In this document: positions 48,882 to 58,376 of the stretch, one piece after another
Numbering within the stretch: the stretch's first letter is position 1
Layout: every line of letters starts with the position of its first letter
From: Haberlea rhodopensis
Lineage: Eukaryota; Streptophyta; Magnoliopsida; Lamiales; Gesneriaceae
DNA length: 64,000 nt
Assembly: GCA_907163345.1 (NCBI GenBank)
Contig: CAJQUN010000911.1
Coordinates: forward strand, 83,819-147,818
Direction: 5' to 3'
The notes under the pieces: generated by a model
What the model saw: only the letters and a program-made list of their open reading frames with translations
Database searches by the model: none
What the model was told of the DNA's origin: nothing
Made by a program: the position numbers and the translations under genes

Positions 48882-51604
48882 ACGAATTCTCTGCTTATGC
48901 ATTGTTTGACTGTGGTGCCACGCATTCGTTTATATCTAAGAGGTTTGCTAAGAAACTAGCTCTTAAACCGGAAATGCTTAGTAAATCATACAATGTAGCA
49001 ACACCCGCCAATAAAACCTTATTAGCACACAGTATACACCGAGATTGTAATCTCAGTATTAACAAAACGGTGTTTAGTGCTGAGTTAATTCAACTCAACA
49101 TGGTAGATTTCGATATTATACTCGGAATGGATTGGTTATCCAAACACCATGGGGTAGTCGACTGTCGTAACAAGAATGTTAAACTACGAACTCCAGACGA
49201 AGGAGAGATCGTATATCACGGTAAAACCAAGGAACGAAAATTCCTACTATCGGCAGCACAAACTTGGAAAGCCGTGAAGAACGGTGAAGAAGTATACCTA
49301 GCAACAATAAGCGAGGTAAAAGAAGAAGACGAACTCATGGTAGAGGACATAGCGATAGTACAAGAATTTCCAGATGTCTTCCCTGAAGAGCTGCCAGGTT
49401 CTGTTCCAAACCGTGAATTGGAGTTTGAAATCAATTTGGTACCAGGGGCTGCACCTATTTCAAAGGCACCATACCGTATGGCGCCAGCCAAATTGAAAGA
49501 ACTCAAGGAGCAACTGCAGGAGCTCTTAGACAAGAGACAAATTAGACCAAGTGTATCCCCATGGGGAGCTCCAGTATTGTTTGTGAAGAAGAAAGATGGG
49601 AGCATGAGATTGTGCATCGACTATCGAGAACTGAATAAGATCACAATCAAGAACAAGTACCCTCTTCCAAGAATTGATGACATGTTCGATCAACTCAAAG
49701 GAGCTAAAGTCTTTTCTAAGCTCGATCTAAGGTCAGGCTATCATCAACTCAAGATAAGATCAGAGGATGTACCGAAAACCGCATTCAGAACGAGGTATGG
49801 GCATTACGAGTTCATGGTGATGCCTTTTGGCTTGACAAACGCCACAGCAGTGTTCATGGATTTGATGAATCGAATATTCAAGCCATTCTTGGATAACTTT
49901 GTGGTGGTGTTCATCGACGACATTCTCATTTATTCGTTGAGCAAAGAGGAACACGAACAACATCTTCGCCTCACTCTCCAGACACTGAGAGAGAAAGAGC
50001 TTTATGCCAAATTTAATAAATGTGAATTTTGGCTAGAGAGCGTATCTTTCTTAGGACACATCATATCAAAAGCAGGCGTGTCCGTAGATCCTAAGAAGGT
50101 AGAGGTAGTTTTGGACTGGCAAAGGCCAACGACCGTAACAGAAATTCGAAGCTTTTTGGGACTAGCTAGTTATTACCCGAAGTTTGTTGAAGGATTTTCC
50201 TCAATAGCAGTACCTCTTACAAAGCTCACACAGAAGAACTCAAAATTCATCTGGAGTGAAGAGTGTGAGAAAAGTTTTGAGATCTTGAAGGAAAAGCTTT
50301 CATCTGCACCAGTACTGGTACTACCAACTGAAGGCATGGGTTTCACTATTTATAGTGACGCATCGAAAGAAGGACTGGGATGTGTACTCATGCAAGAGGG
50401 AAGAGTAATTGCGTACGCTTCAAGGCAACTCAAGCCTCACGAGCAAAACTACCCTACGCATGACCTCGAATTAGCCGCAGTGGTGTTCGCCTTAAAAATT
50501 TGGAGGCACTACCTTTCTGGCACCAAGTGTGAAGTTTTCACGGACCATCAAAGCCTTAAGTACTTGTTTACTCAGAAAGAACTGAACATGAGGCAGAGGA
50601 GATGGATTGAACTCTTGAAGGACTACGATCTCACCATTAATTACCATCCCGGCAAGGCAAACAAAGTAGCAGATGCTTTGAGCCGGAAAGGCAAAGGGAA
50701 AATGATCTTAGCTTCGGTCTCAGCTCAACTTTGCCTTCGAGAGACCATCAAATTGAGTCAAGATCAGGATCCTAGTCTGACAAAGTTAAAAGAGCAAGTC
50801 AAAGATGGAAAAATCACTGATTTCGAGACTGATAGTAATGGAATTCTGTGGATGAAAGGACAATTGTGCGTACCAAATGTGGACAACATAAGACAAGAGG
50901 TAATGTCTGAAGCGCATAAGTCCAAATTTTCAGTCCACCCTGGGAGTACAAAGATGTACAAGGATTTGAAGGAAAGTTTCTGGTGGAATGTCATGAAGAA
51001 AGACGTAGCAGAATTCGTCGCCCGATGCTTAGTATGTCAGCAAGTTAAAGCTGAGCATCAAAGACCCGGAGGACTTCTTCAACCTTTGAAAATCCCTGAA
51101 TGGAAATGGGAACACATCTCCATGGATTTCGTCGTAGGACTACCAAAATCAAGACAGAGCCATGACGGAATATGGGTAATTGTTGATAGACTAACCAAAT
51201 CAGCATATTTTCTACCTGTCCGTATGAACTATAACTTGGACAAGTTGGCAACGCTATATATGGACAATATTGTGAGACTGCATGGAGTCCCAGTGAGCAT
51301 CCTATCCGACAGAGATCCTAGATTCGTATCACGTTTCTGGAAAAGTTTTCAACAGGCTATGGGAAGTAAAGTAACTCTTAGTACGGCCTATCACCCACAG
51401 ACCGATGGCCAGACAGAGAGGACTATCCAAACCCTCGAGGATATGCTAAGAGCTTGTACATTAGATTTTACTGCAAATTGGAGCGAGCTTTTGCCTCTAG
51501 TCGAGTTTGCTTACAACAACAGCTATCATAGTAGCATTGGGATGGCACCGTACGAGGCACTCTACGACGCAAATGTCGATCATCGTTATACTGGGATGAA
51601 GTAG
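48860..51604 (+). CDS. pol: Pol polyprotein (protease, RT, RNase H, integrase) of the gypsy element
   Basis: 914 residues. The protease region has FDCGATHSFIS (about residue 17; the usual triad is D-S/T-G, here D-C-G). RT has the catalytic VVFIDDILIYS (about 352). RNase H has TIYSDASKEGLGCVL (about 498) and TDHQSLKYLF. Integrase has the HHCC zinc site (FSVHPGSTK to RCLVCQQVK, about 693-728) and the D-D-E core (SMDFVVGLP, ILSDRDPRF, TDGQTERTIQTLED). The frame ends prematurely at 51602-51604 after LYDANVDHRYTG, where the family has a conserved integrase segment; that segment is readable in another frame, so a single base is missing near 51566-51569. The remaining integrase tail and chromodomain are annotated separately. 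Confidence 0.93.
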   Translation: MAGTILLNEFSAYALFDCGATHSFISKRFAKKLALKPEMLSKSYNVATPANKTLLAHSIHRDCNLSINKTVFSAELIQLNMVDFDIILGMDWLSKHHGVVDCRNKNVKLRTPDEGEIVYHGKTKERKFLLSAAQTWKAVKNGEEVYLATISEVKEEDELMVEDIAIVQEFPDVFPEELPGSVPNRELEFEINLVPGAAPISKAPYRMAPAKLKELKEQLQELLDKRQIRPSVSPWGAPVLFVKKKDGSMRLCIDYRELNKITIKNKYPLPRIDDMFDQLKGAKVFSKLDLRSGYHQLKIRSEDVPKTAFRTRYGHYEFMVMPFGLTNATAVFMDLMNRIFKPFLDNFVVVFIDDILIYSLSKEEHEQHLRLTLQTLREKELYAKFNKCEFWLESVSFLGHIISKAGVSVDPKKVEVVLDWQRPTTVTEIRSFLGLASYYPKFVEGFSSIAVPLTKLTQKNSKFIWSEECEKSFEILKEKLSSAPVLVLPTEGMGFTIYSDASKEGLGCVLMQEGRVIAYASRQLKPHEQNYPTHDLELAAVVFALKIWRHYLSGTKCEVFTDHQSLKYLFTQKELNMRQRRWIELLKDYDLTINYHPGKANKVADALSRKGKGKMILASVSAQLCLRETIKLSQDQDPSLTKLKEQVKDGKITDFETDSNGILWMKGQLCVPNVDNIRQEVMSEAHKSKFSVHPGSTKMYKDLKESFWWNVMKKDVAEFVARCLVCQQVKAEHQRPGGLLQPLKIPEWKWEHISMDFVVGLPKSRQSHDGIWVIVDRLTKSAYFLPVRMNYNLDKLATLYMDNIVRLHGVPVSILSDRDPRFVSRFWKSFQQAMGSKVTLSTAYHPQTDGQTERTIQTLEDMLRACTLDFTANWSELLPLVEFAYNNSYHSSIGMAPYEALYDANVDHRYTGMK

Positions 51605-52227
51605 GAGAAAGAGCTATCACAGGACCTGAGTTAGTGCAAGCCACTACTGACAAGATAGCTATCATCAGGGATCGGCTTAAGACAGCCCAGGACCGACAGA
51701 AAAGTTGGGCTGATTTGAAACGGAGACCAGTGGATATTGAGATTGGTGAAAAAGTCTATGTAAAGATTTCACCAATGAAAGGAGTTATTCGATTTGACAA
51801 AAGGGGAAAGTTGAATCCAAGATATGTGGGACCATTTGAAGTTCTAGAGAAGGTGGGAACGCTAGCATATAGAGTAGCACTACCACCAAACCTGTCAAGA
51901 ATTCACAATGTCTTCCACGTATCACAACTAAGGAAATACATTGCTGACCCAAGCCATGTACTTGAAGCAGAACCCCTAGTAGCTCAAGGGAACTTGGACG
52001 AAACTCTAAAATACGAAGAAGTTCCGATTCGGATCGTGGATTCAAAGGACCATGTATTGCGACGAAGGACAATTTCTTATGTCAAAGTCCAATGGTCAAA
52101 CCATACGGAAAGAGAAGCGACATGGGAAGTAGAAGAATTGATGCGGGAAAAATACCCCTACCTTTTCCATGATCAAGTTGACTCGAGTTTCGAGGACGAA
52201 ACTTCCAATAAGGGAGGAGGGATGTAA
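51605..52227 (+). pseudogene. Integrase C-terminus and chromodomain, frameshifted from pol
   Basis: The frame reads through WDEVGERAITGPELVQATTD (from about 51590), then the GPY/F region (GEKVYVKISPMKG, NPRYVGPFEVLEKVGTLAYR) and a C-terminal chromodomain (YVKVQWSNHTEREATWEVEE). It stops just inside the 3' LTR at 52225-52227. The chromodomain steers integration toward heterochromatin marks in related elements. It is severed from the rest of pol by the base loss near 51566-51569. Confidence 0.88.
52208..52222 (+). promoter_or_regulatory. Polypurine tract
   Basis: The purine run AATAAGGGAGGAGGGA lies directly before the 3' LTR. It is the expected plus-strand primer site. Confidence 0.85.
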
Positions 52228-53293
52228 AGACCCGGAAATTTGAGGTATTCATTAAATTAAAATATTTTGGCTCAAGTTAAAACCTTATTTATTTTATTAT
52301 TATTAAATGGCATAAGATGACTTAAACTTTATTATTTAATTTTCTTGTAGAATTAAATATTCCTAGGTTCTATAATTACCATCACAATCTATGCAAGTAT
52401 TGATATCATTAATTCAAAGATTTCCATCCTATTTTACTAGCATCTAAAAATCGAAAATTTCATTATTTATCAAGAGTTTTGGGAAAGATTTTTATACCAT
52501 AAATTCAAGAATCTCAGCCTCAATTGTTCAAAAATCTGTATCATTATTTTCAAAAATTACAAGCCTTAATTCCATCAAAATATTCACCTTATATGCTCTC
52601 AAAAATCAATACCATATTAGCATCAATTATGCACCGATTTTTATACCATATTGCTCACCAAAAATCTGCATGTTTTAGCAACAAAAATCTGCACAGATTG
52701 TATACCATTAATTTCGAAATTCTTCCACCTTTATCTCATGATTTTTAGTTGAAATTATAAATAGGAGTCCACCATAGATTATTGACCTAGCATAACCTTT
52801 CTCCTCCATCACCATTATTTCGAAAATCCCTTCCTTTCAGCAACTTATAGCCGAAACTATAGCCTCAATTCTACCAATAATTCGACCACTTCAAGGCTTA
52901 GGAAGGAAGAAATTCGTGTCGTTTTCGCACCCTTAATCGTTCAAACATCTATAATCGCTGTAATTGGGTTTTTGCTAGTATTCGTTTCGTTTTCTAAAAA
53001 TGATTGTATGTATGCTTTTAAATCTCAATCGATATGAATTTATTTTGAAATTATGCAAGTAGTAATTTTTAAGCACTTTAAACTTTGAAATCTGATTGGA
53101 AGTGGATTCCTTTATGACCCTGATGCGGTGGGATATAACCGTTTACATGACCTTATACGGTGGTTAACCGTTGTTTCTGGAATGTCCAGACCGTTTATTC
53201 GTGGGTAAGCCGATGCATGACCTCTTCTCTAGGAGGGATAATTCTAGAGACTGATATCAGTACCAAGAGGAAACTAGAAATTTACTGTGCTTA

Positions 53294-55768
53294 TGTAAGG
53301 ACCCCCGTGCCCTTAACCCGTTATTAGTGTATTAAGCCATACCATTAGTGCATATGATCATACCATTATGGGGAAACCATGTGCAAGTGCAACACCGTAT
53401 GCTACCCAGGAAATTTCTTGCATTCAATTCACATAATATTCAGGTTCCCCAACCAAGATTATTCATATATCATGCACCCACATAATACACCAACATGCTC
53501 TTAGTTCATTTAGCAATTCCATAATTAATTGCATGCAACCATAATGAACAGAGAGAAGACGTAGCCCCATTTATACATTCCATATACACGTAAAATGTAC
53601 TCACGTAAGAGCACCCAATGAATAAGCGTGTATCTGATGTATAAACACTCTACAGGATACCGTTACTGGTACTTCAATCCTGGAAGCACCTCCCAAGCAC
53701 AGCTCGATCTCAACACTGGATCTGTGTACTTATTCAACCAGCTCTGGTACCTCGATCCTGGAAGTACCTCTATCAACAGCCTGAGCTCAACTCCAAAGTT
53801 ACTGCTGCTGCACCTGTGTTACCTGCCCCAACAGAGACAGCCCCACACGGGGTGAGCATACCAATACCACCAAGCCAATAAGCATAACATTGCAATTCAA
53901 ATACAGAATGTAAATGCTATTATTTAAATGATACTCCCTGGATGGTAACACCCTCATCCGGGATCCCCTGTGTTGTCCCTGTTCTCAAAATAACCAAACT
54001 CATCAAATTCCCAAAGCCAGTTAATCGTCACATAGATTAACTAATACCGTTCTATTATACCAGTTCCATGATCAATGTGGTAAAAACATGATGTAAAAGA
54101 CCATAGATATCACATATATCTAACCAATAATTCCATGTTCATATTTCATTGCTCGCTCGACAATAGCGGCATACTAACCTCGCGCACGCTCAACAATAGC
54201 GGCGTCATAACCGATGGTCGCTCAACGGCGATCGCATCCCAAATCATTGCTCGCTCAATAGCGGCACCGTATGGTTCCCAATGTATAACCATTTGACGCA
54301 AATACAATTTACCATGCATATTGTTATCCATTTATAGTAAATATAATGCACCATGCATTTCAATACATATCCGATGCAATTACCACATGCCACATATTTC
54401 AATGTCCATATAACGCAACTATCACACACCATGTGTTCCAATACCCATTTGGTACAATTATCACACACCATGCATTTTACAGTTGCAACACTACAATAGG
54501 CCATGCTCGTACGTTATACGTATCTTGAGTTTCCGTAGTCCGAGCCAAACCTTGCTTTAGTTCCATGCCTCGAGAAAGATGTGCTAAAACGCATAAACAA
54601 CCCACAATCAAGCATAAGCATGCAACCACGTGCCCAAGCACGTTCAAAACTCCCAAACATATCGTCTATCCATGACGATTACCAAATTATAAAAGTTCCG
54701 GCTAAACATGTATAATACCCCAAACATATTGTCAATCCATGACAATTAACCTTTTAAAATAACCCGGGGCGAAGCATGCAAGACACCCAAAAAGAGCCAG
54801 GAAACAACAAAAGAGGCACCAACAAACTGGCCATCTCGATCGATCGAAATTTCATTTCGATCGATCGAAAACCACCCTCCGATCGATCGGTCAAAATACC
54901 GATCGATCGGTCCACTGTTCCAAAGCCACAAAAACATTCTGCCATGCTCGATCGATCGAAAATAATTTCAGATCGATCGAGCAGCCCTGTATACGCGAGA
55001 AACCTCCAAGAATGAGCTCCTTTCAACACCAAATCACCTAATTTACAACATAAAACCAACCAAAAACCATCTAAACACTACAAAACCTAACCCCCAACAC
55101 TTACAACAATGTTAGAACATCTACCCCTTGAACCCCAAGATACAACACCAAAACCAACCAATATACAACAAAACTTTGCTAGGTTGGTAGCTTACCTTTT
55201 GAGCTTCAAGATTCTAGCAAGAAATCATGAAAATGGCTCTTTTCCAAAGCTTTCTCCTCCCTTCCATGTTGAGGAACGAAAATGGTGGGTTTGGATGGGG
55301 TGATGGCAAGGTCAAGACATAAAGATGATGGAATGGGGTGGATGGGATGTAAAGGAGGGGGAATGTTTCTTTTAACATTTTTATATCATGCATCAAATAA
55401 TTGTATGGTATGAAAATTATGTCCAACATGACATTTCAAAACCCCTCATCCAATTATGCATTAAGACTCACATTAGCCATGTTTTAAATTAAATAATTAA
55501 AACCCACTCCAATCAAATCATACCAATAACCAAAATTCCCAACATGCAACGAATGCATCCCGGATCCCGACTCTCACCAAAAACCTAAATCATAGGTTTT
55601 TCACTAAATTGAGAATACAATCTCGACCTTTGGATCCAACGATCCTAAATGCCCGATTTACAATCTCGGGAGACCCAAAACCGCAATTAATTCCTAATTG
55701 CCACAATATAAATCCATTAAGGATTAATAACCCTCCGGGATTAAGACTAATAATCCCAGGACATCACA
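53294..55768. mobile_element. Solo LTR (2,475 bp) inside the 3' LTR
   Basis: It starts TGTAAGGACCCCCG and ends CCAGGACATCACA, flanked by an exact 5-bp target duplication GCTTA (53289-53293 and 55769-55773). No primer-binding site, gag or pol frame lies within, so it is the product of recombination between two LTRs. Internal features include imperfect repeats (54150-54260, containing CGCTC and AATAGCGGC; 54300-54480, containing CACACCATG) and a GATCGATC cluster. Confidence 0.88.
54837..54985. repeat. CGATCGATCG cluster within the solo LTR
   Basis: Six CGATCGATC-type sites occur in about 150 bp, several arranged as inverted pairs (for example CGATCGATCGAAA opposite TTTCGATCGATCG). Confidence 0.85.
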
Positions 55769-57612
55769 GCTTAAGTATATGAAAATTATGAACGATTGAT
55801 ATGTTATGATTATGGCTCGATGGAGCAATTATGTTAAGATGCATTCATATCAATATATGTTTGATTAAGACATATATGTTTTTGGAAAATTATGAAAAAT
55901 ATATTACTGTCATATCGATTGGCCCCCGCTTGCTGAGTGTTTTCCAAAACACTCACCCTTTACTCTACATCCCCAGATAAAGCTGAGGAAGAAGTTGAAG
56001 CCGAAGAAGATCACCAATTTTGGGGTTGGTGATATATCCGCTGCGTAATTCTGAGAATTAAGATTCCAAGACTTTATTTAAGTACGATTTTACTATTTAA
56101 GTTGTTAAGTTTTAATTCCGCGTTTTTTTAATTCAGTTGTAAAGACGATGTTTTCACTTTTATGGAATATAGACTGGCTTTTGGTTATTAAGATATTACG
56201 AGGCTTATTGATTTTTAATTGTTATTGGAAATCAATGCCGGTGTTATTGACCTCGGGGCGTGACAGGAAGGCCCAGAAAACATAACTCAAAGTTTTTTCT
56301 CTTAGTCTTGCATTATCAAGATGATCCCACTCCACGACTGTGCCTGGGTTCCATTTTTTCAAAGCTCCCATATAGAAAGGTAATTTATTGACCGAGCTCT
56401 CCCAGGTTCCATACACGTTCCGTATTGCACGTTTCAAACTATGCCAGCCTTTTGCATATGATATTTCAAAGCCATACTTATCTTTCACTGTTTGAATCAC
56501 ATACTTGATTTCATAAGCTGGATCACGACGAACGATTCCCAATAACAAGCTAGCAATCATATTCTTATCCAAGTTCGAATGATCAAGCGACAGCTCACTC
56601 AGCAGACAAGTGTGAGGACGACCATATTTGGTTATTTTGAATAACCCAACTTTTTTATCCAAACATGCACGCATGTACCATCTGCAAGGTATATCCTCTG
56701 TACCGTGTTTGCATATTACTTTCCACAATGTTTTTGTACTCTTAACAACGTGGTACTCACGTTTTGCAACACGTACTGAATAATCCTTCACAGCTGCCTG
56801 CAGATGAAATTTATCTTTGAAGACCATGTTGCGATGGATTTCACCTTTGGAGTAATCATAAAAACTCCCCCAACGGCCTGTTGGATTGTCAATCGAATCT
56901 CCAAAAACTTCTGGATGTGTCATGGAAAAGAATGAGATTGTTGGATAAAGATTATGATCATTTGTCATGGTTGGTGCCCCCTCCTCTTGGTTTTCAACTG
57001 CTTCTGCCATCACACCAATATCAACTTCATCATCATCAGCATCAGTCTCATCATCAGATGGAATCCCCTCTGGTTCAGAATTAATTTGATCACCGAAATC
57101 AACAAAACTGTATGCTCGTGGCTCATTGGCAACATTATCAACATCTACTGGATGATCATCTCGGTCTCTACCACTATATGAACCCTCAGCTTGATGTCGA
57201 GCAACAGACGTCTCTTGAATAACAGATGTCGTCAATCCTTCTGAAAAACTGCCACTCATTGGCATTTCTGGAATTTAATCATAATTCATTGGTTCTGCTT
57301 GTATATAAAATTCCAAGCAACTATGACCCTGTTCTGAATCAAGTAGCCATGCTAAATTGTAATCATCATCTATGGGTAAAATAGTCTGACGTAACCCCGA
57401 AAAATCTTTGAACATATGCCTAGCATATAATTTCAAAAGAAACTGGTTGCAATCGAACCCAGTGATATCATATACTTTATCTAATAATTGTAGAAAATTA
57501 ATTGTACGCCGTATCGTTGTACCTCTTGATGGACCACGATCATATCGGACGAACTCAGAATCTTGTATAATATTACCCCCCCAATAAAATAAAACTTGAA
57601 TAGACATATTTT

Positions 57613-57874
57613 GATAACTATAGATAATTAAATATTACTAGTAGCTAATAAAATCTTTTCTGATGTAGAAGATCAGCTAAAACTGCAACTACAGAGCATA
57701 ATCAGAATTTTATCATATAACAAAAATATTAAAAGAGACTTGATAACTATAGATAATTAAATATTACTAGTATCTAATAAAATCTTTTCTGATGTAGAAG
57801 ATCAGCTAAAGCTGCAACTACAGAGCATAATCAGAATTTTATCATATATATAACAAAAATATTCAAAGAAACTC
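57613..57874. repeat. Tandem duplication, 129-bp unit x2, 5' of the transposase
   Basis: 57613-57741 and 57742-57874 are near-identical (starting GATAACTATAGATAATTAAA). They lie immediately upstream of the transposase start codon (57607), in its probable leader or promoter. Confidence 0.9.
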
Positions 57875-57929
57875 GAGTGAATGTGTGGGAGAAATGAGAG
57901 GCGAAGGAGTTTATTTATAGCAGAAATAG

Positions 57930-58140
57930 TTCCGCCAACTCAGTTGGCGGAACTAATATAATAATGTCACGCCAACTGGGTTGGCGTGACCGGATAAAAA
58001 CAAAGGTCACGCCAACTCAGTTGGCGTGACTACATATTCTAAATTGGTCACGCCAACTCAGTTGGCGTGACCAATATTTTATTTGGTGCCGCCAACTGAG
58101 TTGGCCTCACACTCTGGACACGCCAACTCAGTTGACGGTT
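57930..58140. repeat. Palindrome array, right end of the MULE
   Basis: Six palindromes of the CGCCAACT / AGTTGGCG type lie at about 57933, 57966, 58007, 58047, 58089 and 58118. The central ones carry the full GTCACGCCAACT / AGTTGGCGTGAC form; the outer ones are degenerate. Confidence 0.88.
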
Positions 58141-58222
58141 TAGGTTACTTTTTAAATTTGTTCATTTTTCAGGTTATTTTTGTAATTCTTTATTTTTTTC
58201 AGGTTATTTAATTAAATAACCC

Positions 58223-58376
58223 GATAAAGCAGGTATTATTGCTTAATTTTTTTTGTTATTTTTAGGGATGTACGTGGGTAGGCATTAAAATCCATCTAAT
58301 TTAAATACATATGATTGTTAAATTGTCAAACCACGACAACATAATAAATATACAAAATCGCTTTGTTCAAGTTAAT
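58223..58376. repeat. 154-bp direct repeat flanking the 15-kb insertion, right copy
   Basis: It is identical to 42931-43084. The sequence after it (from 58377) continues the hAT-like element that the left copy begins. Confidence 0.95.

Larger units (their letters stand above)
45328..56265 (+). mobile_element. Chromodomain Ty3/gypsy LTR retrotransposon (Tekay/Del-like)
   Basis: It has a 5' LTR (45328-46897), primer-binding site, gag, protease-RT-RNase H-integrase-chromodomain pol, polypurine tract and 3' LTR (52223-56265, enlarged by a solo LTR). Domain order (integrase after RNase H) and the C-terminal chromodomain place it among chromoviruses. The two LTRs differ by only roughly 20 positions over about 1.56 kb, so insertion is fairly recent. 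The flanking 5-mers (ATACA left, GGAAG right) do not match, so no target duplication is visible. Two one-base frame breaks make the copy non-autonomous as read. Confidence 0.95.
52223..56265 (+). repeat. 3' LTR of the gypsy element, interrupted by a solo LTR
   Basis: It starts TGTAAAGACCCGG and ends CGGGGCGTGACA, like the 5' LTR. It is 4,043 bp long because 2,475 bp plus a 5-bp duplication are inserted after position 53293. Near its end a few bases present in the 5' LTR (CGGTCT) are missing. Confidence 0.93.
45028..57607 (-). pseudogene. MuDR/MULE transposase, split by a retrotransposon and truncated
   Basis: The N-terminal part (57607-56266) starts MSIQVLFYWGGNIIQD and includes the MuDR DNA-binding region (FKDKFHLQAAVKDYSVRVAK, CKHGTEDIPCRWYMRA, RRDPAYEIKYVIQTVKDKYG). 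It is interrupted at FWAF by the gypsy element. The catalytic part resumes at 45327 (CRQVITVDGTHLYVKY, DANNQVLPLAFSIVDEE, WKWFLEM, LISDRHPGLIAA), which carries two of the DDE acidic residues. The chain ends near 45028, before the third catalytic residue region and the SWIM zinc finger expected in this family. An in-frame TAA at 57277-57275 also interrupts the N-terminal part; it could be inside a small intron, but no donor is obvious. The transposase is therefore not functional as it stands. Orientation is convergent with the PMD gene. Confidence 0.85.
43085..58222. mobile_element. Mutator-like element (MULE) carrying a plant-mobile-domain gene; contains a gypsy insertion
   Basis: It is delimited by the 154-bp direct repeats. 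Both ends carry arrays of the same palindromic motif (GTCACGCCAACT / AGTTGGCGTGAC). The left part has a PMD gene on the plus strand. The right part has a MuDR-type transposase on the minus strand, interrupted by a gypsy retrotransposon (45328-56265). Without that insertion the element would be about 4.2 kb. The right end runs about 80 bp past the last palindrome, whereas the left end starts directly at one, so the left terminus looks truncated. A normal 9-bp MULE target duplication was not found. Confidence 0.8.

Noticed and set aside
49216..49617. Minus-strand open frames inside gag-pol and other genes
   Set aside because: Mirror frames of well-supported coding sequence, with no motif of their own.
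54754..55059. Open frame in the solo LTR rich in DRS repeats
   Set aside because: It is a translation of the CGATCGATCG repeat cluster, not a gene.
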